A stretch of DNA of 64,000 bases. It comes from CAYRMN01 sp964425575. Lineage in GTDB: Bacteria; Patescibacteriota; Patescibacteriia; 2-12-FULL-60-25. The number at the start of each line of letters is the position of its first letter. Within the stretch, counting starts at the first letter, position 1. Below, piece by piece: positions 54,465 to 63,736 of this stretch. Made by a program: the position numbers and the translations under genes. Under the pieces are notes generated by a model. It saw nothing but the letters and a program-made list of their open reading frames with translations, did not search any database and was not told the DNA's origin. The DNA lies in assembly GCA_964425575.1 (NCBI GenBank), contig CAYRMN010000001.1, positions 12,774-76,773 on the forward strand, read 5' to 3'.

Positions 54465-55125
54465 GCGCATTAAGTGCTTTCAGAGTTTTTGGCCCAATCA
54501 AACCAGCCCCATCAGCAGTGCGTGAAGAAATAATCCCCTTCTCTATCTGAAAACGAATAACAAAATCGTTTGTTTTTGGTCCAAAATAGCCCGTCGCAAT
54601 TGATGAAGCCGAGCTCCCAAAATATACAATAAGTCTCTTCTGAAGTTCCAGCACATCATCTGAACGCATTCCTTGATGAAGGCCTTTCGAAATGATGTTT
54701 CGGATCTTTGGAGAAGAAACCGAGCTTACGGGAACAGTTGAAGCAGCTGTGACGATCGTATTCTTTGTTGGAGGCTTTTTGAGAGCAGCAAAAAAAGCAA
54801 TGCGAGCCCTATCAACTGTCTTGACGTATGATTTTTTAGCTGATTTTGAGCCCTCTTTTCCATACCCGCAGTACGGAGCTTCCATTGCTGCCCAAGCGGT
54901 TTCCAGGGTATTCCTGTAGGTTTTTATACTATTTTTGGTTGATTCTTGATTCAAATAAGGAAAAATATCTTTTTCCATTTGGGCCATCTTGCTGCTGTTC
55001 AAAGCCCTTGTCTCTGTCGTTACACAATGCGTCGCTGGCAGTGCTTCAGCTCTTATCATGCTGACACCTCCCAGCAAAAAAAGGAGAGAAAAAAACACGA
55101 AAGATGAAAAAAAATGTGTACGCAT
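54457..55125 (-). CDS. secreted peptidoglycan-binding domain protein
   Basis: 222 residues: signal peptide (FFSSFVFFSLLFLLGG..., cleavage near RAEA), a helical middle region with two Cys, a Ser/Thr linker, and a C-terminal PG_binding_1 domain (about 148-222: GMRSDDVLELQKRLIVYFG, ATGYFGPKTNDFVIRFQ, GLIGPKTLKALNAL). It would bind the wall outside the cell. Overlaps the end of the greA-like gene by 8 bases (convergent). Confidence 0.8.
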   Translation of the reverse strand: MRTHFFSSFVFFSLLFLLGGVSMIRAEALPATHCVTTETRALNSSKMAQMEKDIFPYLNQESTKNSIKTYRNTLETAWAAMEAPYCGYGKEGSKSAKKSYVKTVDRARIAFFAALKKPPTKNTIVTAASTVPVSSVSSPKIRNIISKGLHQGMRSDDVLELQKRLIVYFGSSASSIATGYFGPKTNDFVIRFQIEKGIISSRTADGAGLIGPKTLKALNALK

Positions 55126-55195
55126 ATCCTTAGTAGGCAGAATAGCAGATGCGCAGATTCAATCCAAGCTTCACTGCGTCCAAGAACGCATACCC

Positions 55196-55224
55196 TTGTG
55201 ATTTGCTAAAGATATGCTCATACT
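55196..55224 (+). promoter_or_regulatory. promoter of the ECF sigma gene
   Basis: TTGTGA (55196-55201), 17-base spacer, CATACT (55219-55224); nine bases to the ATG at 55234. Confidence 0.5.
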
Positions 55225-55233
55225 TCTTTATCT

Positions 55234-55800
55234 ATGCCCGAGTTAACTCTCACAGATGAAGAAATTGCTGTTAAAGTACAGAAAGGCGATGTAGATGCAT
55301 TTTCACTTCTTTATACGCGCTATAAGCCAGCTATTCTTCGATATGGAAAGAAATTTCTTTTTCAATATGAAGATGTTGAAGATGCGGTTCAAGAAATTTT
55401 TATACGAACCTACGTGCATATTCAGAGCTTTGATCCCTCAAAAAAATTCTCAACCTGGCTCTATCGCATCGCACATAACACGTTTATCAATGTGATTCGA
55501 AAAAAAGGGCGCGAACCACTCACCTTTTTTGATCTTGATACCTTTTTTCAACTGTCACAAACCAAAGAACCGGCTGCGGAGCGGCACGCTCTCCAATTTG
55601 AACTTCAAGTAACCATGGAAAAACATCTTATGGAATTAGAACCGAAATATCGAGAGCCCCTTGTGTTGTATTACTTTGAAGAGAAGAGCTACAAAGAAAT
55701 CGCCGATATCATGCATATTCCCGTTTCAACAGTTGGTGTGCGCATTACTCGAGCCAAAACGCTCATGAAAGGACGATGTAAAAATCTCCCACTCCTATGA
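55234..55800 (+). CDS. ECF-type sigma-70 factor
   Basis: 188 residues. Region 2 covers ~23-95 (VEDAVQEIFIRTYVH and FSTWLYRIAHNTFINVIRK) and region 4 covers ~128-180 (LEPKYREPLVLYYFEEKSYKEI, STVGVRITRAKTLMKGR). There is no region 1 or 3, so it is an extracytoplasmic-function sigma. The next gene starts inside its stop codon (ATGA), a usual sign of a sigma/anti-sigma-type pair, and a MacAB-like exporter follows, so it may control that operon. Confidence 0.9.
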   Translation: MPELTLTDEEIAVKVQKGDVDAFSLLYTRYKPAILRYGKKFLFQYEDVEDAVQEIFIRTYVHIQSFDPSKKFSTWLYRIAHNTFINVIRKKGREPLTFFDLDTFFQLSQTKEPAAERHALQFELQVTMEKHLMELEPKYREPLVLYYFEEKSYKEIADIMHIPVSTVGVRITRAKTLMKGRCKNLPLL

Positions 55801-56513
55801 TTACCCCAACCCAAGACGATCAGACACTTACGCAGCTCGAAGACGACATTCGGGCAGGAAAAATCAGAATGAGGCCAAAAGTCTATTTTAGCGCAACGTA
55901 TGGACTGAAAATCATCGGTATTCTTCTGACTCTCTTCGCTTGCATCTCGCTTGGAAGTTTCACCTTATTCTCCTTGCGTGCCAATGGAACCATCCTCCTA
56001 CCCTCTCTGGGGTGGAGAGGGTTGCAGATCTTTTTGCATCACGTCCCCTGGCTTCTTCTTCTCCTCATTGGACTGTTTGTAGTTGCGCTAGAATGGGCCA
56101 GTCAACGCTTCGCCTTCGTCTATCGAAAACCACTACTTTACTCTTCCATCATCATTCTATCTATTGTCGGCCTGGGTAGTGTATTCGTTGAACAGAGTTC
56201 AATTCATCGTCGACTTTTTCACAACATGTCTACGCGTCATGTTCCCTTTATTTCGCCTTTTTATAAAGGCTACGGAGAAATCCATCCAACTGATTTTCAC
56301 CTTGTATATCTCCTTGATGCACAAGGATCTCAATGGCAGGCAAAAAATCGGTATGAGGAACGAGTGACTATTTTTATTGGTCGTGATACTCAATTTCCTT
56401 TTGGACATGAGATACGTATCGGCGATCGACTCCTTGTTATTGGCGATAAAAACGACAACATCATACAAGCCCGAATTATCCGTAGACTCCAACCGAACGC
56501 ACTTCCGGAATGA
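55797..56513 (+). CDS. membrane protein paired with the ECF sigma (possible anti-sigma)
   Basis: 238 residues: a ~40-residue cytoplasmic head (QLEDDIRAGKIRMRPK), three helices (about 35-58, 78-102 and 115-133), then an extracytoplasmic beta-rich domain (NRYEERVTIFIGRD, FGHEIRIGDRLLVIGD). Overlap with the sigma gene suggests a regulatory partner, but no zinc or ASD motif is seen, so the anti-sigma role is an inference from position only. The C-terminal part resembles an OB-like DUF5666-type domain. Confidence 0.6.
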   Translation: MITPTQDDQTLTQLEDDIRAGKIRMRPKVYFSATYGLKIIGILLTLFACISLGSFTLFSLRANGTILLPSLGWRGLQIFLHHVPWLLLLLIGLFVVALEWASQRFAFVYRKPLLYSSIIILSIVGLGSVFVEQSSIHRRLFHNMSTRHVPFISPFYKGYGEIHPTDFHLVYLLDAQGSQWQAKNRYEERVTIFIGRDTQFPFGHEIRIGDRLLVIGDKNDNIIQARIIRRLQPNALPE

Positions 56514-56585
56514 AATAAACAGCGCCGCTTTGGCGTAATAGATAGATAGGCTGAGTATTCTCTTATGTTAGGCGTATATCTAGAT

Positions 56586-58580
56586 ATGAACTCATGGATA
56601 AAAAAGAACCGAATCAAAGTACTGCTGCTGTCAGGTATTATGCTCGGAGGAGGGGCCTTTTTCTATTATAAATCGACGCATGGTGTTTCCGCGCAAAATC
56701 GTTATATTTTGGCGTCACCCACACGCGGATTATTGATTACCTCGCTCACAGGAACAGGTCAGGTTTCTAGTCAAAATCAAATTGATGTCCACTCAAAAGT
56801 GAGCGGTGCAGTAATTACTATTCCAGTCAAAGAAGCTCAAGTAGTAAAAAAAGATGACGTCATTCTTGTCATTGATTCACGAGAAGCACAAAAAACTATT
56901 CGAGATGCTCAGCAAAACGTCTCGGCCGCAAACGCCAGTCTCCAGGCAGCACGCCTCTCTCTCGCGAAGCTTCAACAACCACCTCAGACCAGTCAAGTCG
57001 TTCAGGCCGAAAATGCATTGAATCAAGCCAAACGCGATCTCATGACGCTTGAGGAGCCCCCGAATACGTTTGATGTGCAACAGGCGCAAGCGCAAATCGT
57101 CGCCGCTGAACAAAACAATAAACTCTCAAGTGATGGGAAAACACCCCAAGTCATTCGAAATGTCTATGATACGACCGTAACCACGTTGCGCTCCACCTTG
57201 CAGACGCTTCAGAGTACGCTGATTGATGCAGACAATATTCTTGGTGTAGATAATAAAACAGTCAACACAGAATACGTAAAGCTCCTGTCCGCGCAAGATA
57301 GCGGACAACTCATGGTGGCAAAACAAGAATATGGGCTCACGAAAGATGCTTTTCAAACAACCAAAACGAATATTGATGCACTCGCTCTTCAAAACGAAGA
57401 TACGACCGCCATTGACATGTCAATTGCTTCAACGCAGGAGGCGTTAGGACATGCAGCTGTCATGCTTACGACTGTATCGAAGGCACTCCTGGCCTCCCTC
57501 ACCTCATCCAGCTTCACACAGAGTGATCTAGATAAATTGAAATCCACGATTCAATCAGATCAAACAGCAATTACAACCAAATCGGCTTCGATATTGTCAC
57601 AACTTCAGGCTATCACTCAGGCTAAAAACACCTATGCTTCCGCACAAACCTCTTTGCAGCAGGCGCAGCTTTCTCTCCAAAAACTCCAACAACCTGCCGA
57701 TCAAAAGGATATCGCCTCAGCGAAAGAAAAAATCAAAGAAAAGGAACTGGCCTTGTCTGATTTAAAGACCGGACCCACAGCCACAGACATTGCTCTTCAG
57801 CAAAATACCATTGCACAACGCGCTGCCGATCTTTTCGCAGCGCGCAATAAAGCGACGGATGCAATGACGAATCTGGCTGATTACACCATCCGATCTCCAT
57901 TTGACGGAATCCTAGCAAAACTGTCCGTACAAAAATCGGACAATATTTCATCTGGAACAACCGTTGCAACCCTCACAACCCATCAAAAAATCGCTGTTGT
58001 TGCCCTGAACGAAGTTGATGCAGCGAAAGTTCAGGCCGGACAAAAGGCAACGCTTACCTTTGATGCCGTTGATGGACTATCCATTGCGGGAGAGGTTCAA
58101 GAAGTTTCACCGCTTGGAACAGTTGCCCAAGGAGTGGTGAATTATGATGTAAAAATCGGTTTTGATACTCAAGATGAACGCATCAAAAGCGGCATGAGCG
58201 TTCGTGCTTCAATTATTCTCTCTACTAAACCAGATGTATTGATGGTGCCAAATGCTGCCGTAAAATCTCAAGGAAATCAAACATATATCGAGGTGCTGGA
58301 TGCATCTTCAACAGCCCCATCTTCACTGGGGGGTGTTACCAGCAAAACTGCTCCGCATCAGCAAACAGTTGAAATCGGTGATGCGAATGATGCGAATACT
58401 GAAATCAAAAATGGTCTAGCAGATAATGATCTATTTGTCGTTCAAACAATCGCACCCTCTGCTACAAAAACCACTGCCGCACCCAATACCGGATTACGAA
58501 TTCCCGGTTTAGGCGGAACAGGCGCTTCTGGTGGAGCGGGTTTTCGAGGCGGAACGGCTGGAGGACGACTTGGAGGCTAA
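56586..58580 (+). CDS. macA: MacA/HlyD-type membrane-fusion protein
   Basis: 664 residues: a membrane helix (~9-27), biotinyl-lipoyl halves (VHSKVSGAVITIPVKEAQVV near 73 and YTIRSPFDGILAKLSVQ near 440), a very long coiled-coil hairpin between (~110-430, with two matching AARLSLAKLQQPPQ / AQLSLQKLQQPAD repeats), beta-barrel and a Gly-rich tail (GGTGASGGAGFRGG). It should bridge the MacB-type ABC transporter to the outside. Start could be the ATG at 56565. The coiled coil is longer than in Gram-negative MacA. First gene of macA-macB-macB'. Confidence 0.85.
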   Translation: MNSWIKKNRIKVLLLSGIMLGGGAFFYYKSTHGVSAQNRYILASPTRGLLITSLTGTGQVSSQNQIDVHSKVSGAVITIPVKEAQVVKKDDVILVIDSREAQKTIRDAQQNVSAANASLQAARLSLAKLQQPPQTSQVVQAENALNQAKRDLMTLEEPPNTFDVQQAQAQIVAAEQNNKLSSDGKTPQVIRNVYDTTVTTLRSTLQTLQSTLIDADNILGVDNKTVNTEYVKLLSAQDSGQLMVAKQEYGLTKDAFQTTKTNIDALALQNEDTTAIDMSIASTQEALGHAAVMLTTVSKALLASLTSSSFTQSDLDKLKSTIQSDQTAITTKSASILSQLQAITQAKNTYASAQTSLQQAQLSLQKLQQPADQKDIASAKEKIKEKELALSDLKTGPTATDIALQQNTIAQRAADLFAARNKATDAMTNLADYTIRSPFDGILAKLSVQKSDNISSGTTVATLTTHQKIAVVALNEVDAAKVQAGQKATLTFDAVDGLSIAGEVQEVSPLGTVAQGVVNYDVKIGFDTQDERIKSGMSVRASIILSTKPDVLMVPNAAVKSQGNQTYIEVLDASSTAPSSLGGVTSKTAPHQQTVEIGDANDANTEIKNGLADNDLFVVQTIAPSATKTTAAPNTGLRIPGLGGTGASGGAGFRGGTAGGRLGG

Positions 58581-58590
58581 TATTGCGCCT

Positions 58591-59301
58591 ATGATCGACG
58601 TGAATAACATCACTAAAACCTATAAAAGTGGAAATATTGAATTTCAAGCCTTAAAAGGCATCTCTTTTAGCATTGAAGAAGGAGAATTTGTGGCCATAAT
58701 GGGACCATCTGGCTCAGGAAAATCAACCCTCATGCATATGCTTGGAGCTCTAGATGTTCCCACGACCGGAACGTACACCCTGGATGAAAAGGACGTTTCA
58801 AAAATGAGAGAACAGGAACTGGCTGATATACGTAAACATAAAATCGGCTACGTATTCCAATCCTTCAATCTTCTCCCTCGTGCAAGCGTCATGCGAAATG
58901 TCATGCTCCCACTGATGTACGCTGGAATCCCCCGCTCTGAACGTATAGAAAAGACTGTCAAAGCCCTAAAGAGCGCAGGCATGGATGAAACGCATTTCCA
59001 TCATTTGTCCAATCAGCTCTCAGGCGGTCAAATGCAACGGGTGGCTATTGCACGGGCACTAGTAAATAATCCAAGACTTATTCTGGCGGATGAACCTACC
59101 GGAAATCTTGATTCCAAAACTGGAGAATTTGTGCTGGGAACATTTCAGAAACTCAACAATGAAGGACACACCATCGTCTTAATTACACACGAACTCGATG
59201 TGGCCGAACACGCTAAGCGCATTCTAATAATTCGTGATGGACTTATTCAAAAGGATGATAAAAGTTTTGCACGTCGCGCAGCAAAAATAGACAGTGTATG
59301 A
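58591..59301 (+). CDS. macB: MacB-type ABC transporter ATPase
   Basis: 236 residues of an ABC ATPase of the LolD/MacB group: Walker A GPSGSGKST (near 40), Q-loop FQSFNLLPR, signature LSGGQMQRVAIARAL near 145, Walker B LILADEPTGNLD near 165 and the switch His in LITHELDVAEHA. ATG at 58591 is 10 bases after the macA stop; the permease start overlaps its stop. Drives a MacB-like mechanotransmission exporter of peptides, lipids or drugs. Confidence 0.93.
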   Translation: MIDVNNITKTYKSGNIEFQALKGISFSIEEGEFVAIMGPSGSGKSTLMHMLGALDVPTTGTYTLDEKDVSKMREQELADIRKHKIGYVFQSFNLLPRASVMRNVMLPLMYAGIPRSERIEKTVKALKSAGMDETHFHHLSNQLSGGQMQRVAIARALVNNPRLILADEPTGNLDSKTGEFVLGTFQKLNNEGHTIVLITHELDVAEHAKRILIIRDGLIQKDDKSFARRAAKIDSV

Positions 59302-60493
59302 ATACGATTGATTTGCTAGAAGAAACCTATTTAGCTCTCTCCTCCAATAAAGCGAAATCTGCGCTCACGATTTTAGGTATTGTGATTGGCATTGCCTCCG
59401 TCATTGCCATGGTTGCAATCGGACAGGGCGCTCAATCCAGCATTCAATCCAGCATTCAATCGGCAGGAGCGAATCTTGTAACGATTACACCGGGCGCGCA
59501 ACGCGGCGTTGGCGTACAGGTGAATGCGGGCCGTGGATCAGCCCAGACCCTTACTCAGGCTGATGCCGATGCCATAAAAACCTCAAGCCCCTTCATTAAA
59601 GATGTAGCGCCAGAACTCACACGGCGCTATCAAGTGGCGACCAAGGGGAAAAATACCAATACTCAAATCATCGGTACCGTACCAAGCTACTCCCCTGTCA
59701 AAAATATCCAAATTGATCAGGGTTCGTTCCTGTCTGATCAGGATATTCGAACAGTTAGCAAAATCGCTGTGCTCGGACCATCCGTACGAAATGATCTCTT
59801 CGGAGAAGGAGCGGATTCCATTGGAAAAACGATCCGTATCAATAATATTGAGTTTAAAATTGTTGGCATTACTCAAACCAAGGGCGGCACTGGCTTCTCG
59901 AATCCAGACGATGCAATTTATGTTCCCATTTCAACCGCTCAGCGTTTTTTGGCCGGTGATACATATGTCAGTACCATTAGTGTCCAAGCGATCGATCAAC
60001 AGTCCATGTCAGTCGTTCAGGATCAGATCACCTCGCTCTTACTGGAGCGACATCATATTTCAAATCCACAGACAGCTGATTTTAGCATCATCAATCAGGC
60101 GGATATTGTCGCAACCGCCTCCAATGTCACGGGAACATTTACAACCCTCCTTGCCTCCATCGCGGCCATCTCCTTACTAGTAGGTGGTATTGGTATTATG
60201 AACATGATGTTAACCAATGTGACGGAACGAACGAGAGAGATAGGCCTACGCAAAGCCATAGGAGCCTATCGCGAAGAAATCAGCAGACAATTCCTTATGG
60301 AGGCTATTGCACTTACTTCCCTTGGTGGTATTCTCGGAGTCATTCTTGGCTGGCTCGTTTCGCGCGGCATGGCAACGTTTGCCGGCTATACGACTCGGGT
60401 CTCCCTCTCTTCCATCGTGATCGCTTTTGGCGTCTCGGCTAGTATCGGTATCCTCTTTGGCTACTATCCCCCTCGTCGTGCCTCCCGACTTAA
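59298..60493 (+). CDS. MacB-type permease (3' end lost in a gap)
   Basis: About 399 residues seen. N-terminal helix (~18-40), large periplasmic MacB_PCD domain with FSNPDDAIYVPISTAQRFL near 195, then three helices of the FtsX domain (IGGIGIMNMMLTNVTERTREIGLRKAIGA near 300-325). The last residues YYPPRRASRL match the usual conserved end, and the gap of ten N (60494-60503) removes the few remaining codons. The ORF seen past the gap is repeat sequence, not this protein. Co-transcribed with macB. Confidence 0.88.
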
Positions 60494-60503
60494 NNNNNNN
60501 NNN

Positions 60504-60598
60504 CGGAGTCTGATGGAGCCGAGGGATCCCTTCGATTGTATTCCTTACGAAGCGATTCCTCCGCTCGTCGTCGTACTCCTCGGTCGGAATGACAAACT
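60504..60598. repeat. hairpin repeat adjoining an assembly gap
   Basis: Contains gagggatcccttcg...cgaagcgattcctc (imperfect inverted repeat, 11 of 14 positions pair) and the typical repeat edge ggtcggaatgac. Similar in style to the 911/19990 element but not the same sequence. Position at the gap suggests the repeat broke the assembly. Confidence 0.45.
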
Positions 60599-60621
60599 TT
60601 AACATAACCCGCTTCATTGTT

Positions 60622-61101
60622 ATGAAAAATACCTACATCGGTTCCGCAGTCATTGGTGCTCTTCTTATTGGTGGCGGCTCATTCTATGGTGGAATGGCCT
60701 ACCAAAAGAATCAACCTGTAGCGACACCACGTGCTCCTGGAATTCAAGGGCTGGCCGGCGGAGCCGGAGGACGTGCAGCCGGTTTCCGCCCAGGTACTCA
60801 GGGAAGAGGGGTTGGCATGGGCTTTATGGCTGGAGAAGTTGTTTCTAAAGACACGAGCAGCCTTACCCTTAAACTGACCGATGGCGGCTCCAAAATCATC
60901 TTCTTTTCTACCTCTACTCAAATTGGGAAGATGGCCCAAGGATCAGCAGATGATCTCTCACAAGGCACAACCGTTACCGTTAATGGAACGACAAACTCGG
61001 ATGGAAGCGTTATGGCTAACATGATTCAAATTCGCCCATCAAATGGGGGCATGGGAGCGAATCGAAATGCCGGACTAAATTCAACCAACACGCAGCAGTA
61101 A
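60622..61101 (+). CDS. DUF5666-like exported protein
   Basis: 159 residues: N-terminal membrane helix (~6-24), Gly/Arg-rich linker (GGAGGRAAGFRPGTQGRG), then a beta-rich domain MAGEVVSKDTSSLTLKLTDGG ... IGKMAQGSADDLSQGTTVTVNGT, matching DUF5666-type OB-like domains, with a Asn/Ser tail. Probably anchored outside and possibly an accessory of the MacAB operon before it. ATG at 60622; the earlier start at 60589 begins in repeat DNA. Confidence 0.72.
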   Translation: MKNTYIGSAVIGALLIGGGSFYGGMAYQKNQPVATPRAPGIQGLAGGAGGRAAGFRPGTQGRGVGMGFMAGEVVSKDTSSLTLKLTDGGSKIIFFSTSTQIGKMAQGSADDLSQGTTVTVNGTTNSDGSVMANMIQIRPSNGGMGANRNAGLNSTNTQQ

Positions 61102-61118
61102 AATCGAAACACTCAGAA

Positions 61119-61153
61119 TAAAAAAGAGTCTCGTGTAAACGAGCTCTTTTTTA
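61119..61153. terminator. bidirectional terminator
   Basis: aaaaaagagtctcg-tgtaaa-cgagctctttttt: good stem with A and T tracts, between the convergent DUF5666 gene and the cohesin operon. Confidence 0.85.
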
Positions 61154-62809
61154 AGTGTCTAAATCCTTTAACTTCTTCTTCACAACCTCCTCTGCTTCTT
61201 CCAAATCTTGTAAGAGCTTGCGATTGCGTGATTTGGCTGCATCTTTCTTGAGATTGCCGACGTGCTTCTGAAACGACATTTGCGAATCTCTCATCATGCC
61301 CAACAAGTGGCGCTCTAAGCGTCGAACACTGTAATGATGGTACATGCTACCCGTAAAAATAAGGATCAATAAGATGAGAAGAAGGATCCAAATTAACCAA
61401 GGATTGACGACCGCAGATCCCATAAACCAGAGAAGCGTGTGCTGGATCTGAATAGATACGATTGTTGAGGCTGAACTTTGAGCGCCTCGTGTATCTGTCA
61501 CCGTGGCCCAAATCTGATAAACCCCGACTGGCATCTTTTCATTGGAGACATACACCCAACGTCCATCATCGTTAGTCGTAATGGATTGATGAAGTATCTC
61601 TTGCGTTCCCGTTCGTTGCTGGAATACCGTTACCGTTGCGCGAGGAAAGCTAATTCCCTTGACTACAATCCATGAGCCGATAGGTAGCTTTGGAACGTAT
61701 TCGTTGATGGTCGGAGGGGCAATCGTGGAAACTTCCCAGCTTATTTTTGCTGAGAGCGTGTTTCCAGCCCGGTCATAGGCGGTGGCGATGAGCTGATGCG
61801 CTCCTGGTGTTGATACATTTGTCTCAAATGTATGTGATCCGGGATCTTGCCACACCATTTCCGCTTCTTCGTCTAATTTGACACGGTAATTATCAATCCC
61901 AGATCCAGTATCCGTGGCCTCAAATGTAGCAGAAAAACTTGGCTGTGTTGAATCTGGTCGTGGGAGTGCTTTTATTTCAAATCGATCAGGCTTTGTGGTA
62001 TCGACCTGAAAACGATAGTGGGCAGTTGCCCCCCAACCTTCTGGGGTTTGAAAACGGGCATGAAAATACCAAATACCGTCGCCATCCGTTTTAACCAGGG
62101 CATCACTCGCGCGTCCCTGAGAACTTGTGGATGGCACAGAGCTTGGTGATCGGCTCACTGACCAATTCACACCGGTTACGTCGCTCGGAAGGCTCCATTG
62201 AAATGCGCCATTCCGTTCTGCGTACCATCGTGATGATTGTGGATAGGTAGAGGAATGAATAACTGGTACCTGATTCACTTTCGAAGGTGCTTCGGGTGTT
62301 GGACTCGCTGGGTGCTCAGCCGCTCCAACAAGATGATATTGAGCTGATCCAGAACCGGATAAAATACCTGTCCCCTGCCCATCATTGGCAAGAATGGAAA
62401 CTCCTGAAAATCGGAGATTGGCCTGACCTTCGGCTTTTACTCGAAAGGTCATCGTCAGCACTCGCCCACCAGAACCCGTATAGCCAGGATTAAGTGCGAT
62501 GCCTTCAAAATGCACCCGATGTGTACTGTTTGAAAAACTGGGGTTTTGAACCCACAGACTGATAATCGATCCGCTCTTTGAAACACCTGTCGCTTCAAGT
62601 AAATCGCCAGGAAAAACGACATCACCCGATACAGCATTTAACGCTTGATCTGCGCTTGAAACGACAACGGACACATTGACGCTGTCGCCAACATGATACG
62701 TTCCACCTGACGGAGAGAAAAAAATGGTGGCTGCAAAAACTCCGTGCGCTGAAAACAACCAGCCAAGGCCGATGCTCACTCCAAAGAGAATAGAAGAACG
62801 TAGTTTCAT
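61151..62809 (-). CDS. surface protein with cohesin-like domain (second)
   Basis: 552 residues. Signal peptide (LRSSILFGVSIGLGWLFSAHG), cohesin-like domain ~25-165 (ATIFFSPSGGTYHVGDSVNVSVVV, NAVSGDVVFPGDLL, ILANDGQGTG), linker, several Ig/FnIII-like segments (GSGIDNYRVKLDEE; AYDRAGNTLSAK; PTINEYVPKLPIGS), C-terminal helix (~478-500) and a Lys-rich coiled-coil tail (RRLERHLLGMM...). Start overlaps the upstream cohesin gene's stop (ATGA). Architecture equals that of the 45887 gene with extra repeats. Confidence 0.8.
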   Translation of the reverse strand: MKLRSSILFGVSIGLGWLFSAHGVFAATIFFSPSGGTYHVGDSVNVSVVVSSADQALNAVSGDVVFPGDLLEATGVSKSGSIISLWVQNPSFSNSTHRVHFEGIALNPGYTGSGGRVLTMTFRVKAEGQANLRFSGVSILANDGQGTGILSGSGSAQYHLVGAAEHPASPTPEAPSKVNQVPVIHSSTYPQSSRWYAERNGAFQWSLPSDVTGVNWSVSRSPSSVPSTSSQGRASDALVKTDGDGIWYFHARFQTPEGWGATAHYRFQVDTTKPDRFEIKALPRPDSTQPSFSATFEATDTGSGIDNYRVKLDEEAEMVWQDPGSHTFETNVSTPGAHQLIATAYDRAGNTLSAKISWEVSTIAPPTINEYVPKLPIGSWIVVKGISFPRATVTVFQQRTGTQEILHQSITTNDDGRWVYVSNEKMPVGVYQIWATVTDTRGAQSSASTIVSIQIQHTLLWFMGSAVVNPWLIWILLLILLILIFTGSMYHHYSVRRLERHLLGMMRDSQMSFQKHVGNLKKDAAKSRNRKLLQDLEEAEEVVKKKLKDLDT

Positions 62810-63735
62810 GAACGATGTCTGCCTTCTTTTTTTCGTCGTATCCACCAAAATACAGAACACAAGAATCCAAAACCTAGTATACCTAATAGAATGAACGAAG
62901 AGTAGCCAGATCGGCTGACCGACAGAAGCGGATACTGAGCGGCGAGATGCTCTTCACGAATGTTTCCTTGACGGTCAATTGCACGGATTTCAATGGAACT
63001 ATGCAATTCCTGATCTTGTAATACATAAGGACTGTGGGCCAATGTCCAAGCCGTATGTTGATCTTTCACTCGTCGTTCTCTAATCTCGTAATGATCAACA
63101 CCTGAATTTTTATCCTGCGTGGCAAAAACAACGAACCATTGGTTATCAAAGATATTTGGATCGTGGCTCACGACTGGCGTAAATGGTTCAGGTGGAACAA
63201 AATCCAGCACTTCTCCAGGTATTGTTGGCGGAACTGAACTCGTCGTTGTGGCCACAAAAGCGAATGATGGTGTAGCTAACTGCGTCTCTGTGCCAGCACC
63301 ATCATTTTTAAGAACCTTGGCGTCGCTCCAGAATAAAGAAACGCTCTCTGATCGTAGTAATTTTGCACGGACAATAAACAATAACCCCTGCTCTTCTTCA
63401 AATCCACCTGGAACGATCCCAGAAAACGTGATTGTTCTTTCTGATGTCACATGAGGTGATTCAATCCAGAATGGGACGATTGATTGAGCGTCGCGAATTT
63501 CCTCAATCTGCAGACTATCCGAAGAGAAATGCAGCGTACCCTGAACAGCGTTCACAGACTCATGTTGCGCATCAAGCTCAATAGGTAGTTCAATCGTCTG
63601 TCCAACCTGAATCACGGGGGATGTCGAGGAGGATACTGATAGCTGAGCAGCGGAAGCACTTAGAGAGAAATACACACATGCGACCATGAATGTGCTCATG
63701 ACTGATACGCATCGAAAAAAGGAAGGAAAGTTCAT
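62806..63735 (-). CDS. surface protein with cohesin-like domain (third)
   Basis: 309 residues. Signal peptide (FFRCVSVMSTFMVACVYF..., cleavage near ASAAQ), cohesin-like domain (~25-155: VQVGQTIELPIELDAQ-type start, SVNAVQGTLHFSSDSLQIEE, KNDGAGTE), Ig-like segment with SGVDHYEIRE near 225 and IRAIDRQGNIREE, then a C-terminal helix (~280-300) and a basic tail (RRKKEGRHRS). ATG is 1 base after the dockerin gene's stop, so dockerin and cohesin are co-expressed. Confidence 0.8.
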   Translation of the reverse strand: MNFPSFFRCVSVMSTFMVACVYFSLSASAAQLSVSSSTSPVIQVGQTIELPIELDAQHESVNAVQGTLHFSSDSLQIEEIRDAQSIVPFWIESPHVTSERTITFSGIVPGGFEEEQGLLFIVRAKLLRSESVSLFWSDAKVLKNDGAGTETQLATPSFAFVATTTSSVPPTIPGEVLDFVPPEPFTPVVSHDPNIFDNQWFVVFATQDKNSGVDHYEIRERRVKDQHTAWTLAHSPYVLQDQELHSSIEIRAIDRQGNIREEHLAAQYPLLSVSRSGYSSFILLGILGFGFLCSVFWWIRRKKEGRHRS

Positions 63736-63736
63736 A

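Noticed and set aside
60504..60602. Extension of the MacB permease beyond the N-gap
   Set aside because: The sequence after the gap is a hairpin repeat, and the protein's conserved end is reached just before the gap.
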